A DNA stretch of 64,000 nt from Hyphomicrobiales bacterium (GCA_017305665.1 JAFKKH010000019.1:62001-126000); one strand, 5' to 3'; positions 38,038 through 47,310 are shown, counted from the stretch's first letter. The notes: generated by a model not told the origin, from the sequence alone. Numbers and translations: made by a program.

Positions 38038-38418
38038 ATGACGCCTTCGAAGCCGTCTGGCGGCGCCGTGTTCCTCGTTGAGGACGAGGCGATGATCCGC
38101 ATGATGGTTGCGGATATGCTGGAAGATCTCGGCTACACCATCGCCGCGGAAGCCGGCGAGATTGATCAGGCGATCAAGCTCGCGCGCGCAACGAACTTCG
38201 ACATCGCGATCCTCGACGTGAACGTCAATGGCAAGCTGATTTCGCCGGTGGCTGGGGTGATCGCGGCGCGCAATCGACCGTTCATCTTCGCAACGGGTTA
38301 CGGCACGCAGGGGCTGCCGCCTGAATTTCGCGATCGCCCGGCATTGCAGAAGCCATTCCAGATGGAATCTCTCGCTGCGATGATCGAGCGCACGCTCAGG
38401 GGCACCGCTGCCGCCTGA
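38038..38418 (+). CDS. Single-domain response regulator receiver
   Basis: A 126-residue receiver with no output domain. Acidic pocket residues lie in FLVEDEAMIRMMV, the phospho-acceptor in DIAILDVNVNG, the Thr/Ser site in FIFATGYG and the Lys in LQKPF. AAGGA lies 9 nt before the ATG; the longer frame to 37810 lacks support. Single-domain receivers carry phosphate in relays or bind partners. No histidine kinase is encoded nearby. The gene is inserted on the plus strand between surE and pcm. Confidence 0.9.
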   Translation: MTPSKPSGGAVFLVEDEAMIRMMVADMLEDLGYTIAAEAGEIDQAIKLARATNFDIAILDVNVNGKLISPVAGVIAARNRPFIFATGYGTQGLPPEFRDRPALQKPFQMESLAAMIERTLRGTAAA

Positions 38419-38440
38419 ACGCCGGCAACGATCGACTATC

Positions 38441-39208
38441 TTATTTCAAGGTGGTCGTCAGAACTTCAGCGAACGCATCGTCAGTGCGATTGAGCCGCAG
38501 CGGCGTCACCGAGACGCAACGCGCCGCCAGCGCCGCGAGGTCGGTGCCCGCATCCGGTGCATCCATCATCGCCGCACGCTCAAAGCCGATCCAGAAATAC
38601 GGATTGCCGCGGCCGTCGCGACGCTCATCGATCTTGAGGAAGCCGAGGTTACGCTTGCCCTGCCGCGTCACCAGCACGCCCGCGACCTCTTCCGGTACGC
38701 AAGCCGGAAAGTTGATGTTGACCACGGTGTTTTTCGGCACGCCCGCTGCGATCACCTTGCGCAGGATCGGCGGACCGAATTTCAGCGCGGTCTCCCACAA
38801 CGGCTTGTTGCGGGTCTCCATGCTGAATTCCTGCGACAGCGCGAAGGACGGCAGTCCGAGAATGGTGCCTTCCAGCGCCCCCGCAATGGTGCCGGAATAG
38901 ACTACGTCCTCGGCGACGTTGCGGCCCCGGTTGACGCCGGACAGCACGAGGTCCGGTCCCTTGTCGCCGAGGATGTGATGCGCGCCCATGATCACGCAAT
39001 CGGTCGGCGTGCCCCGCACCGCGAAATGGCGAGGGCCGACGTCGCGCAGCCGCAAGGGATCGTTGAGCGACAACGAATGCGAGACGCCGGACTGATCGAG
39101 CTCAGGCGCGACCACCCAGACATCGTCGGACAATTCCCTGGCGATTTGCTCGACGATCTTGAGACCCGGCGCATGGATGCCGTCGTCGTTGGTACAGAGA
39201 ATCCGCAT
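38441..39208 (-). CDS. surE: 5'/3'-nucleotidase SurE
   Basis: A 255-residue metal-dependent nucleotidase active on nucleoside monophosphates and stress-linked. The metal site is [11 protein letters not shown] near the start, followed by [27 protein letters not shown] and [26 protein letters not shown]. Length fits the family. It precedes pcm, as in many bacteria, but a receiver gene on the other strand lies between them. Confidence 0.95.
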   Translation of the reverse strand: MRILCTNDDGIHAPGLKIVEQIARELSDDVWVVAPELDQSGVSHSLSLNDPLRLRDVGPRHFAVRGTPTDCVIMGAHHILGDKGPDLVLSGVNRGRNVAEDVVYSGTIAGALEGTILGLPSFALSQEFSMETRNKPLWETALKFGPPILRKVIAAGVPKNTVVNINFPACVPEEVAGVLVTRQGKRNLGFLKIDERRDGRGNPYFWIGFERAAMMDAPDAGTDLAALAARCVSVTPLRLNRTDDAFAEVLTTTLK

Positions 39209-39301
39209 TCTTCGAGGTGTCCTTTCGGCCGCGACCGCGCCGTCCGACCCCTCTTATCCGGCTCTGCCGATGCTGGCAAACTTGGCGCTTCCGGCGCTGT
39301 G

Positions 39302-39634
39302 TCAGCGGACCTTTTCCGGCTCGCGCCCAGCATCGGGCGAAGCCAAATTTCCTTGCCGCAACTCCTTCGCCGACACGAAGCGGGCGCCGACCAAAGGTCC
39401 ATCGCGCCAGATCCGCTGACAGACGCGCAATACTTCACCGGCCGGACTGAAGGCGACGCCAAACAGGTCGGGGATGAATAAGTTACCGACGTCGATACAG
39501 ACCCCGCCCTGGGAAATGTCGACCACCTCGCACTCGATCCATGGGGAATCCGGCGTCGGAATCACGTATCCCGGCTTCTGAAAAGCGATACGCGTGTGAC
39601 GGCGCTCGCCAAGATCGTCGAATTTCCTCACCAT
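39302..39634 (-). CDS. PilZ-domain protein (c-di-GMP receptor type)
   Basis: A 110-residue single PilZ domain. The c-di-GMP pocket is visible as RRHTR (RxxxR) and VDISQGGVCI (D/NxSxxG). The remaining barrel is intact (GVAFSPAGEVLRVCQRIWRD, VGARFVS). The last ~15 residues are disordered. These small receptors relay c-di-GMP signals to motility or envelope functions. The gene lies upstream of surE on the same strand with a ~90-bp gap. Confidence 0.85.
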   Translation of the reverse strand: MVRKFDDLGERRHTRIAFQKPGYVIPTPDSPWIECEVVDISQGGVCIDVGNLFIPDLFGVAFSPAGEVLRVCQRIWRDGPLVGARFVSAKELRQGNLASPDAGREPEKVR

Positions 39635-39699
39635 GGCACCAGCGAAGATGCGTGCAAGGCCTTGAATGTTGGTTATCTTAAGGGATTAATATTTAATTG

Positions 39700-39942
39700 A
39701 TGCGGCCCAAAACGCTTTTCATGACTTACAACTTTGGAATTGGTGTCGTGCTGACCGCCATGACTTTCGCCGCGATGGGCACGGCCACCGCAGCGCCGCC
39801 GACCGCGACGCCCTCGCCCGGCTACGATGCCCGGTTGCAGGAGCAACACGCCGCGATACGGCGTGCAGTTGCGGCGGCCCGACACCGTATGCCGAGACCT
39901 GCAGCGGCCCGACACCACCATAAATCATACTCCAACCAGTAG
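39700..39942 (+). CDS. Small secreted protein with His/Arg-rich end (uncertain)
   Basis: An 80-residue frame with a hydrophobic N-terminal signal (GVVLTAMTFAAMGTATA) and a mature part rich in Ala, Pro, Arg and His (ARHHHKSYSNQ at the end). No good Shine-Dalgarno sequence precedes the ATG at 39700; another ATG lies at 39721. It is only 10 bp from the next gene, with the same orientation, which gives some support. Unknown function; may be spurious. Confidence 0.45.
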   Translation: MRPKTLFMTYNFGIGVVLTAMTFAAMGTATAAPPTATPSPGYDARLQEQHAAIRRAVAAARHRMPRPAAARHHHKSYSNQ

Positions 39943-39952
39943 AGCTCCCGTC

Positions 39953-40477
39953 ATGCGCTCCGCCTCCCTCATACTCGGTCTTTCCGTGGCCTGCCTTGCG
40001 TCAACCTCGCTGTGGGCAGAGAGTGTCCCGCCGCAACTCCGCAACAAGAGCATCACCGCATCGTGGACCATGCAGCGGTCGGTGATGACGCCGCGCGGCG
40101 AGCGACAGAGCCCGTCCATCAGCGTCAGCCGCCTGATCTACGTCAGCGGCAACGGCCGCTTCTTCGTCAAGGCGACGATCAACACCCACTCGGCCGAGGT
40201 GGCGCCGGGCGAGAAAACGCCGCATGGCGGCGCACGCGACATGATGTTTTCCGGCGGCAAGATCGTCGGCACCGCCCAGCGAGGCGCCGGCGCGGGACGC
40301 ATGATGATCAGCTTCGACCAGACCTATTCGTCCTGCAGCGTGCATGTCATGTACGGCAAGCCGCCGGGGCAGCGCGTGATGATCACCAACCGGCGCGGTG
40401 TCCGGGTCGAATTGCTTGGCGTCACCTATTCGGGCCAGAGCTGCTCGATCCGCGACGGCAACGCCTTCTCGAACTAG
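39953..40477 (+). CDS. Secreted hypothetical protein, copy 1 of a tandem pair
   Basis: A 174-residue exported protein. The signal peptide is MRSASLILGLSVACLASTSLWA, cleaved before ESVPPQLRNKS. The mature part has a beta-rich feel, with YVSGNGRFFVKAT and GGARDMMFSGGKIVGTAQRG, then two Cys (YSSCSV and GQSCSI) that could pair. It is a clear paralogue of the next gene (same order of PPQLRNK, YVSG.GRFFVK, GGKIVG and GQSCSI.NGNAF). No family is recognised. Confidence 0.72.
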   Translation: MRSASLILGLSVACLASTSLWAESVPPQLRNKSITASWTMQRSVMTPRGERQSPSISVSRLIYVSGNGRFFVKATINTHSAEVAPGEKTPHGGARDMMFSGGKIVGTAQRGAGAGRMMISFDQTYSSCSVHVMYGKPPGQRVMITNRRGVRVELLGVTYSGQSCSIRDGNAFSN

Positions 40478-40643
40478 ATCGGAGCCTGCTCCCTGCCCGA
40501 TCCGGCTGCGTCTGAAACATATCGATCCGCGATATGTCATTGCTGCCGTCTCCGGATGCTTGATCCTTCGCCGCATTCTGCGCAAAGTAGCGCACCGTTT
40601 GGAAATTCCGACAGATACTTTTTGCAATTTGATGAGGCACGCC

Positions 40644-41180
40644 ATGCGGATCATTTGGCCCGCTGCACTCGGATTGTTCGCAAGCTGTTTCCTGTCCGGC
40701 CCGCTCTGGGCCGGCGATGCGCCTCCACAGCTCCGCAACAAGACCCTTTCCGTATCCTGGACCACCGAGCGAACTCTTCAGTTACCAAACGGCCGCGAAC
40801 GGCATTCGGCTTTCACGGTCAACCGGACGATCTACGTCAGCGGCGCCGGCCGCTTCTTCGTCAAGGTCTCGGTCGCCGCGCGCGACAGGGAAGTTGGACC
40901 CGGTGACAAGACACCGGGAGGCGGTGCACGGAATGTGACGTTCACTGGGGGCAAGATCGTCGGTTTCTCCGAACGAGGCAGGGGCGTCGGCGCCGGACGG
41001 ATGATCATCAGTTTCGACCCGAGCTATTCGTCCTGCACCGTAAACGTGGGCTTCGGCACCCAACCGGGAAAACACCTGAGCTTCCGGAATCGCAAAGGGA
41101 GACAGGTCGAGGTGCTCGATTTTCATTTCTCCGGCCAGAGCTGCTCCATCCACAACGGCAACGCGTTCGCAAACCAATAG
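40644..41180 (+). CDS. Secreted hypothetical protein, copy 2 of a tandem pair
   Basis: A 178-residue paralogue of the preceding protein. Signal peptide MRIIWPAALGLFASCFLSGPLWA, then GDAPPQLRNKTLSVSW, YVSGAGRFFVKVSVA, GGKIVGFSERG and GQSCSIHNGNAF. The two Cys positions are the same. GAGG lies 6 nt before the ATG at 40644. The 166-bp spacer between copies contains an independent start region, so the pair may be separately expressed. Divergence is moderate, pointing to an old duplication. Confidence 0.72.
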   Translation: MRIIWPAALGLFASCFLSGPLWAGDAPPQLRNKTLSVSWTTERTLQLPNGRERHSAFTVNRTIYVSGAGRFFVKVSVAARDREVGPGDKTPGGGARNVTFTGGKIVGFSERGRGVGAGRMIISFDPSYSSCTVNVGFGTQPGKHLSFRNRKGRQVEVLDFHFSGQSCSIHNGNAFANQ

Positions 41181-41277
41181 GGCGCGTGATCCATCTCACA
41201 TCGCTTGCGCGCATGTCCGTCTATCGCTGGTCTCGTGGTGCCGGGGTTTGTCCCGGCCCGATCATCAGGAGCGAGAC

Positions 41278-41478
41278 ATGCACAGCGACATCCGCGAACT
41301 GACAGCGAGCGAACTCGACGACATCAGCGGCGGCGAGTTCACCATCGTCGCTGACAGCGGCTATTTCGGAATCCAGGTCACGATCGGCGGCTACGGCTTC
41401 GGCGTCTGGGCCACCGGCGGCAAACTCTGCGGCGCGCTCTATTCGCCTCACCACAACGGCGGGACCTGCGTTCCCTGA
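41278..41478 (+). CDS. Double-glycine leader peptide (microcin/bacteriocin-like)
   Basis: A 66-residue peptide with the N-terminal leader DIRELTASELDDISGG, a near-ideal double-glycine leader (L-x-x-x-E-L-x-x-I-x-G-G) for processing by a C39-peptidase ABC exporter. The predicted mature part (47 residues) is Gly/aromatic-rich (GYFGIQVTIGGYGFGVW) and has two Cys near the end (KLCGALY and GGTCVP). AGGAGCGAG lies upstream of the ATG. No transporter or immunity gene is nearby. The same leader type and Cys pair occur at 527-706. Confidence 0.75.
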   Translation: MHSDIRELTASELDDISGGEFTIVADSGYFGIQVTIGGYGFGVWATGGKLCGALYSPHHNGGTCVP

Positions 41479-41502
41479 GATGCATCTGCGAACGTGCGCC
41501 AG

Positions 41503-42834
41503 TCAGCGCTGCTCACCACCGGCCGGGCGCTCCCGTTCTGTCTCGGCGCGTGCCAGAAAGCCCTTGGCCAGCGCGTGATAGATGCCTTCCTGGCAGACCA
41601 GCCGAGAGCTGCCATAGGCGATCAGCGCCGCCGCCATCAGCGGCACCACCATGGCGTGGTTGTCGGTCATTTCCGTCACGATCACGAAGGCGGTGATCGG
41701 GGCCTGCACGACACCGGCGAAATACGACACCATGCCGAGCAGCAGGATGGCCGCGAGCGGCGCGCTGGGGAAAAGATGCGCGACGTTGGAGCCGAGGCCC
41801 GCGCCGACCGCGAGCGACGGCGAGAAGATGCCGCCGGGAATGCCGCTCGTGGTCGAGAGCAACGTCGCAGCCAGTTTCAGGACGCCGAAACTTTCCGGTA
41901 GCCGTGTTCCGCTTTCCAGCGCGTGTTTCACCTGGGAATAGCCGGTGCCGTAGATGGTGTCGCCCGACAGGAATCCGCACACCGCGACCGCCAGCCCGCA
42001 GGCGAAGGCAAACGCGATCGGATAGCGCTTGATCAACGGACCGAGTCGCCCGGGAAGGCCACGCGCCATCGCGATCACAAGACGGCTGAACAATCCGCCG
42101 GCGAGCCCGCCGACAACTCCGCAGACCGGCACCGCCAGCCAATCGGTGCCGTGCCCCAGCATGGTCGCGCTGGAGCCGAAATAGGAGTAGTTGCCGACCA
42201 GCGCCAGCGATGTCAGGCCGGCCGCGATCACCGTCCCGATGATCAGGCCGCTGGTGCGGACCTCGAAGGCTCGGCTCATCTCCTCGATGCCGAACACGAT
42301 TCCCGCGAGCGGCGTGTTGAAGGCCGCGGCGACGCCGGCAGCGGCGCCAGCGAGGATCAATCCGGGTTGACGGCGTGGCGACATCCGTCCGATCGCGAAC
42401 ATGATGGAGGCGCCGACTTGCACCGTCGGTCCCTCGCGCCCAACCGACGCACCACAGAGCAGGCCGAGCACGGTGAGCAGGACTTTTCCGACGCCGATGC
42501 GAAACGACACGAGGCCGCTTCGCGCCTCATGGTCCTCGAGTTCGCGCGCTGCAATCGCCTGCGGGATGCCGCTGCCCTGCGAATTCGGAAAAAAGCGAAT
42601 GGTGAGGAACACCGACAGCGCAAATCCGAGCGGCGTGATCAGGAACGAGGCGTAACGCCACCTTTGCAATGCATAGGCAAACGCGATCTGCGCCCAGTCC
42701 GAGGCTTGCGCCAGCCCGACCGCGGCGGCGCCGACCGTAAGGCCACCCGCGAGAAAGATGATCCGCCGCTGCCAGCGCGTCGACAGGACCCTGACCGATC
42801 GTCGTTGCCGTTCGGAAAGGTGCGGTCTTTGCAT
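41503..42834 (-). CDS. CLC-family chloride channel/antiporter
   Basis: A 443-residue membrane protein of the CLC family. Selectivity signatures are present: GSGIPQAIAARE, GREGPTVQVGASIM (with the gating Glu) and GIPGGIFSPSLAVGAGLG. Ten or more hydrophobic helices span the protein. No CBS domains follow. The ATG at 42834 overlaps the serS stop (TGATG), so translation may be coupled; the frame extends one codon further to a GTG. CLC proteins act in acid or ion homeostasis. Confidence 0.93.
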   Translation of the reverse strand: MQRPHLSERQRRSVRVLSTRWQRRIIFLAGGLTVGAAAVGLAQASDWAQIAFAYALQRWRYASFLITPLGFALSVFLTIRFFPNSQGSGIPQAIAARELEDHEARSGLVSFRIGVGKVLLTVLGLLCGASVGREGPTVQVGASIMFAIGRMSPRRQPGLILAGAAAGVAAAFNTPLAGIVFGIEEMSRAFEVRTSGLIIGTVIAAGLTSLALVGNYSYFGSSATMLGHGTDWLAVPVCGVVGGLAGGLFSRLVIAMARGLPGRLGPLIKRYPIAFAFACGLAVAVCGFLSGDTIYGTGYSQVKHALESGTRLPESFGVLKLAATLLSTTSGIPGGIFSPSLAVGAGLGSNVAHLFPSAPLAAILLLGMVSYFAGVVQAPITAFVIVTEMTDNHAMVVPLMAAALIAYGSSRLVCQEGIYHALAKGFLARAETERERPAGGEQR

Positions 42835-44270
42835 CACCTGTCGCCGCTAATCACCTTGAGGCCGCCCATGTACGGCTGCAGCACGTCGGGCACGGCGATG
42901 GAGCCGTCGGCCTGCTGATAGGTTTCCATCACAGCGATCAGCGCGCGGCCGACCGCCGTGCCGGACCCGTTCAAGGTATGCACGAAGCGCGGCTTGCCGT
43001 CGGGGCCGCGATAGCGCGCGTCCATGCGCCGCGCCTGGAAATCGCCGCATACCGAGCAGGATGAAATCTCGCGGTAGGCGCCGCCCTCACCCTGGCCCGG
43101 CATCCAGACCTCGATGTCGTAGGTCTTTTGCGAGGCAAAACCCATGTCGCCGGTACACAGCGTCATCACGCGGTAATGCAGCTCGAGTCGGCGCAGCACC
43201 TCCTCGGCACAGGCCAGCATGCGCTCGTGCTCGTCCTTCGATGTCTCAGGCGTCGTAATCGACACCAGCTCCACCTTGGTGAACTGATGCTGGCGGATCA
43301 TGCCGCGCGTATCGCGCCCCGCCGCACCCGCCTCAGCGCGGAAGCACGGCGTCAGCGCCGTCAGCCGCATCGGCAGTTCTTTGTCGTCGACGATGGATTC
43401 GCGGACGAGATTCGTCAGCGAGACTTCGGCGGTCGGAATGAGCCAAAGCTTCTCCGCAAAGTCGTGTTGCTCTATCGCCTTCGTTGCCTCTTCTAGTCTT
43501 TCTTGCGTAACATGGATTGCCCCATCGACGACCCATTGGGGAAATGCTTTTTTAAGAAATCCAATTTGAGCAGCGAGCGCTTCATATTGGTCGGGAGATC
43601 TCGATGCCGCGAACTGATCGTCTCTGAACTTCGGCAACTGCGCCGTGCCGAACATCGCGTCGTCACGCACCAGCAGCGGCGGATTGACTTCGGTGTAGCC
43701 GTGCTCGCCGGTGTGGATGTCGAGAAAGAACTGACCGATGGCGCGTTCGAGCCGCGCCAGTCCCTTCTTCAACACGACGAAACGCGCACCCGACAATTTT
43801 GCCGCCGCCTCGAAATCCATGAAGCCGAGCGCGCCGCCGAGATCGTCGTGCGCTTTCGGCGCGAACGCGTAGTCGCGCGTCTTGCCGAACACATGATGCT
43901 GCACGTTGCCGTGCTCGTCGGCGCCGTCTGGCACTTCGTCGAGAGGCAGGTTCGGGATTTCGGCCAGCGCCTTTTTCAGTTCCTCGTCGGCCGCCTTCGC
44001 CGCCGTTTCCATTTCGGGCATCGAGGTCTTGAGCTCGGCCACTTCCGCCATCAGCTTCGCGGCGCGCGCCTCGTCCTTTGCCTTCTTGGCGTCGCCGATT
44101 TCCTTCGAGGCCGCGTTGCGCCGCGCCTGCGCCTGCTCCGATGCCAGAATGGCGGCGCGGCGCTTTTCGTCGATCGCCAGCAGCGACGGCGACAGCGGCG
44201 ACAGCCCTCGGCGCGCAAGGGCAGCGTCGAAGGCTTGTGGGTTGTCGCGGATCGCTTTGATGTCGTGCAT
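42834..44270 (-). CDS. serS: Seryl-tRNA synthetase (with internal insertion)
   Basis: A 478-residue class II synthetase. The N-terminal coiled-coil arm spans about residues 27-105. The catalytic domain has motif 2 ([25 protein letters not shown]) and motif 3 ([16 protein letters not shown]), both intact. The common end is VLQPYMGG. It is about 45-50 residues longer than typical because of an in-frame insertion at residues ~222-270 ([13 protein letters not shown] to TKAIEQHD), just before [13 protein letters not shown]. The inserted DNA (43461-43607) is clearly more AT-rich than its flanks. The gene is followed by the CLC gene on the same strand. Confidence 0.95.
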   Translation of the reverse strand: MHDIKAIRDNPQAFDAALARRGLSPLSPSLLAIDEKRRAAILASEQAQARRNAASKEIGDAKKAKDEARAAKLMAEVAELKTSMPEMETAAKAADEELKKALAEIPNLPLDEVPDGADEHGNVQHHVFGKTRDYAFAPKAHDDLGGALGFMDFEAAAKLSGARFVVLKKGLARLERAIGQFFLDIHTGEHGYTEVNPPLLVRDDAMFGTAQLPKFRDDQFAASRSPDQYEALAAQIGFLKKAFPQWVVDGAIHVTQERLEEATKAIEQHDFAEKLWLIPTAEVSLTNLVRESIVDDKELPMRLTALTPCFRAEAGAAGRDTRGMIRQHQFTKVELVSITTPETSKDEHERMLACAEEVLRRLELHYRVMTLCTGDMGFASQKTYDIEVWMPGQGEGGAYREISSCSVCGDFQARRMDARYRGPDGKPRFVHTLNGSGTAVGRALIAVMETYQQADGSIAVPDVLQPYMGGLKVISGDR

Positions 44271-44399
44271 TGGAGGTCAGTCCTGAATTGCGGCACCGTT
44301 GACAAATAACATCACTGCTAATTGTCAACGCGCGCACCTAGTACCCCGAAGAGATGCCGTTGAAAACCTCGGAATCGTCCCGATGAACGGCGCAAACTC

Positions 44400-44423
44400 C
44401 CTCTCCCCGCAAGCGGGGCGAGG
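44400..44423. repeat. Palindromic repeat-like sequence between serS and the MFS gene
   Basis: CCTCTCCCCGC faces GCGGGGCGAGG across a 2-nt loop (11-bp stem with one mismatch). Sequences of the CCTCTCCCCGC type are frequent extragenic palindromes in Bradyrhizobium-like genomes (recollection). It sits in the 169-bp gap between serS and the MFS transporter, and only one copy is visible in this window. Confidence 0.5.
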
Positions 44424-44439
44424 TAAGCAAGAGCACCGC

Positions 44440-45828
44440 CTACCCCCGCCCCGGCTCCGCCGCGAGGCGCGTGAAACTGACGGCCGCGCCGACACCGGCA
44501 AACACGGCCCCCAGCGCCAGTGCGTAGGTCGGCCCACTCGCGCCGGCCCAGGCGAAACACAGCGCGGTCAGCGTCGCGCCCGAGGTCTGCCCGGTCAGGC
44601 GCGCGGTGGCGACGATACCGCTGGCGCCGCCCGCGCGCTCCGGCGGCGCGCTGCCCATCAGCGCGCGCATGTTGGGCGTCTGGTAGAAGCCGAAGCCGCA
44701 GCCGCATACCATCATGCGCCAGATGATATCGGCCTCGCTTGGGTTTGCCGGCAGAAGCGCCAGCAACGCCATCCCGACCGCGAGAATGGCAAGCCCGATG
44801 CCGCCCAGGATGCCGACCGGAAAGCGGTTCGACAGCCGGCCGGCGATCGGCGCCATGATGCCGACCACCACCGACCACGGCGTGATCAGCAACCCGGTCG
44901 CCACCGCCGACAGGCCGAGCGTATGCTCGAACAGGAACGGCAGCGACACCAGCCCGAACTGTTGCGTGGCGAACGAGAAGAAGGCGGTCAGCGCCGAGAG
45001 CGCGAACATCGGCCGCCGGAACAGGTCGACCGGCAGCATCGGCGCCGGATGATCGGCCTGACGGCGCACCAGTGCGGTCCCGATCAGGAGCGCGCCGATC
45101 AGCACGGCGATCACGATAAAGACATTCGCACCGTGACCGACGCTGCCGAGGCCATAGATGAACAATCCGAGGCAGGCGCTCGCCATCACGGCGCCGATGA
45201 TGTCGAAGGCATGCGCCCCCTTCGGCGTCTCCGGCAACGTCTTCATCGCAATGAACACCGCCGCGATGCCGAACGGCACGTTGATCCCGAACAGCCACGG
45301 CCAGTGCGCGACCGACAGCACGCCGGCGGCGACCGTCGGACCGACCGAGAAAGAGATCGCGACGACCAGCGCGTTCCAGCCAAACCCCTGCCCGAGCAGA
45401 CGGCGTGGATAGATGAAACGCACCAGCGCCGTGTTGATGCTCATCAAGCTGCTGGCGCCAAGCCCTTGCGCGGCGCGCGCCACCAAGAGCGCAGGCAGCG
45501 ACGGCGCGAACGCGCAGGCCAGCGAGCCGGCGGTGAACAGCACAAGGCCGACAAGATACAGCCGTTTCAGGCCGACGATGTCGCCGAGCGCCGCGAGCGG
45601 CAGCAGCGTCGTCACCATGGCGATCTGGTAGATGTTGACCACCCAGACCACCTCGGCCGGGCTGACATGAAGGTCGGAGGCGATCGCCGGCAGCGCCACA
45701 TTGGCGATGGCGGTATCGAGCGACGACATCGCCAGCGCCGTGAAGATCGTCAGCGCCGCCCAGCGCCGGTGTTCCGCGGGCAGACCGTCGGCCTCAGCCA
45801 ACGTGTTTTCGGAAATACGTGCGTCCAT
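44440..45828 (-). CDS. MFS drug-efflux type transporter (EmrB/QacA-like)
   Basis: A 462-residue transporter with about 14 hydrophobic segments typical of the DHA2 group. Family marks are MSSLDTAIANVALPAIASDL in helix 1, VVWVVNIYQIA, the loop GDIVGLKRLYLVGLV (motif A), the motif-B-like LLVARAAQGLGAS and GWNALVVAISFSVGPTVAAG (motif C). A drug or toxic-metabolite export role is likely, substrate unknown. It is transcribed in the same direction as serS but after a 169-bp gap in which the palindromic repeat lies. Confidence 0.92.
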   Translation of the reverse strand: MDARISENTLAEADGLPAEHRRWAALTIFTALAMSSLDTAIANVALPAIASDLHVSPAEVVWVVNIYQIAMVTTLLPLAALGDIVGLKRLYLVGLVLFTAGSLACAFAPSLPALLVARAAQGLGASSLMSINTALVRFIYPRRLLGQGFGWNALVVAISFSVGPTVAAGVLSVAHWPWLFGINVPFGIAAVFIAMKTLPETPKGAHAFDIIGAVMASACLGLFIYGLGSVGHGANVFIVIAVLIGALLIGTALVRRQADHPAPMLPVDLFRRPMFALSALTAFFSFATQQFGLVSLPFLFEHTLGLSAVATGLLITPWSVVVGIMAPIAGRLSNRFPVGILGGIGLAILAVGMALLALLPANPSEADIIWRMMVCGCGFGFYQTPNMRALMGSAPPERAGGASGIVATARLTGQTSGATLTALCFAWAGASGPTYALALGAVFAGVGAAVSFTRLAAEPGRG

Positions 45829-45967
45829 CAGCGAAGGAGAGCCCGGGGTTGTTGTGCGGCCGCCGCGGTCCGATGGCGCGCCGCGACACTAACGAAGCAG
45901 GACGGCATTCAGCAGCCGCCTCCACGCATACAGCATATGCGGCGTTGCCGCGCCTTCGCGGGTAATT

Positions 45968-46789
45968 CTACTCGGCGGGATTTTCAGCCGGCGGCGGCGT
46001 ATCGGCGGGAGGCGTCGTAGCCGCAGCAGCCTTGGCGGCTTTCTTCTCCACGATGCTGACGGCGATGATCGAACCTTCGTAGAGTAGCAGCAGAGGAATC
46101 GCCAGCGACGACTGACTCAGCACGTCCGGCGGCGTCAGCACCGCGGCGATGATGAAGGCGACTACGATGAAATAGCGGCGTTTGTCGCGCAGCGTCTTCG
46201 AGGTGATGATCCCGATGCGGCCGAGCAGCGTCAGGATCACCGGCAACTGGAACGCGATGCCGAACGCAAAGATCAGCGACATCGTCAGCGACAGGAATTC
46301 ACCGACTTTGGGCAGCAACTGGATCTGAGCGGTTTCGGGCCCCGCCAACTGCTGCATGCCGAGCGAGAAACGCACGATCATCGGCAGCACGACGAAATAG
46401 ACCAGCAGCGCCCCGAGCACGAAGAATACCGGGGTCGCGATCAGGTACGGCAGGAACGCGTTACGCTCGTGCTTGTAGAGGCCTGGCGCCACGAACTTGT
46501 AGATCTGTGTCGCCACGATGGGAAACGAGATGAAGCCGGCGCCGAACAGCGCGAGCTTCAACTGCGTGATGAAGTATTCGAGCAGCGCGGTGTAGATGAA
46601 TTTTGAATTCTCCGGCCCTGCGACCCACACGAACGGCCAGACCAGCACGTTGTAGATCTGCTTGGCGAAGAAGAAGCAGAAGATGAACGCTATGCCGAAG
46701 CCGAGCAGCGCCTTGATCAGCCGCGAACGCAGCTCGATCAGGTGGTCCATCAGGGGGGCTTTGCTGGCCTCGATGTCTTCGGCGCTCAT
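45968..46789 (-). CDS. tatC: Twin-arginine translocase subunit TatC
   Basis: A 273-residue core receptor of the Tat system, which exports folded proteins with RR signal peptides. Six hydrophobic helices are visible. Marks are [19 protein letters not shown] at the start, [20 protein letters not shown] (with the conserved Phe-x-x-Pro-Gly-Leu) and [17 protein letters not shown] Pro/Ala-rich C-terminal tail ends the protein. ATG overlaps the tatB stop by 4 nt (ATGA). Order tatA-tatB-tatC is standard. Confidence 0.96.
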   Translation of the reverse strand: MSAEDIEASKAPLMDHLIELRSRLIKALLGFGIAFIFCFFFAKQIYNVLVWPFVWVAGPENSKFIYTALLEYFITQLKLALFGAGFISFPIVATQIYKFVAPGLYKHERNAFLPYLIATPVFFVLGALLVYFVVLPMIVRFSLGMQQLAGPETAQIQLLPKVGEFLSLTMSLIFAFGIAFQLPVILTLLGRIGIITSKTLRDKRRYFIVVAFIIAAVLTPPDVLSQSSLAIPLLLLYEGSIIAVSIVEKKAAKAAAATTPPADTPPPAENPAE

Positions 46790-47310
46790 GACGCTTTGGC
46801 GTCCTTGATCGCCTCGCCGGGCGGTTCATGCGCGGCCGGTGCCGGCTCGGCGGGCGTCGTGTCCTGGAATTCCCGCGTGATCGCCAGCGGCTCGGATGCG
46901 AGCGCGTTCGCATCCGCCTCGGTGAAGGTTTCGGGAATCGGTGCTTCCGGCGGCGTCGGTTCGCTCGCAGCGATGTCGCCCGCGGACGCTGCCGGCGTAT
47001 CGGCGGCCGGCTTGTCGAGATCTTCGAGTTTAGGCGGTTCGCCCAGCGTGTCGGCAAGCTTGGTCATGAGCTTGCCGCCGCTGAGACCGCTCGCCGCTTC
47101 GCGCACCTCGTCGAAGGATTTCTTGAGGTCGGCCATCTCGGCCTCGCGCATGGCCTCGTTGAACTGGCCCTGGAATTCGGAGGCCATCTTCCGGGCCTTG
47201 CCCATCCACTGGCCCATCATGCGCAGCACGCCCGGCAATTCTTTCGGGCCGATGGCGATCAGCGCGACGACCGCGATGACGACCAGTTCACTCCACCCGA
47301 TATCGAACAT
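46786..47310 (-). CDS. tatB: Twin-arginine translocase subunit TatB
   Basis: A 174-residue membrane-anchored subunit: [34 protein letters not shown], with the conserved Glu and FGP-type IGPKELP hinge, then an amphipathic helix (AREMQ-like region [17 protein letters not shown]) and a long acidic, Pro/Ala-rich disordered tail. It recognises substrates with TatC. Coupled to tatC by the 4-nt overlap. Confidence 0.95.
   Translation of the reverse strand: MFDIGWSELVVIAVVALIAIGPKELPGVLRMMGQWMGKARKMASEFQGQFNEAMREAEMADLKKSFDEVREAASGLSGGKLMTKLADTLGEPPKLEDLDKPAADTPAASAGDIAASEPTPPEAPIPETFTEADANALASEPLAITREFQDTTPAEPAPAAHEPPGEAIKDAKAS

Noticed and set aside
44299-46020. 573-residue plus-strand open frame
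   Set aside because: Antisense to the MFS transporter gene; composed almost only of Arg, Gln, His, Asp and Gly.
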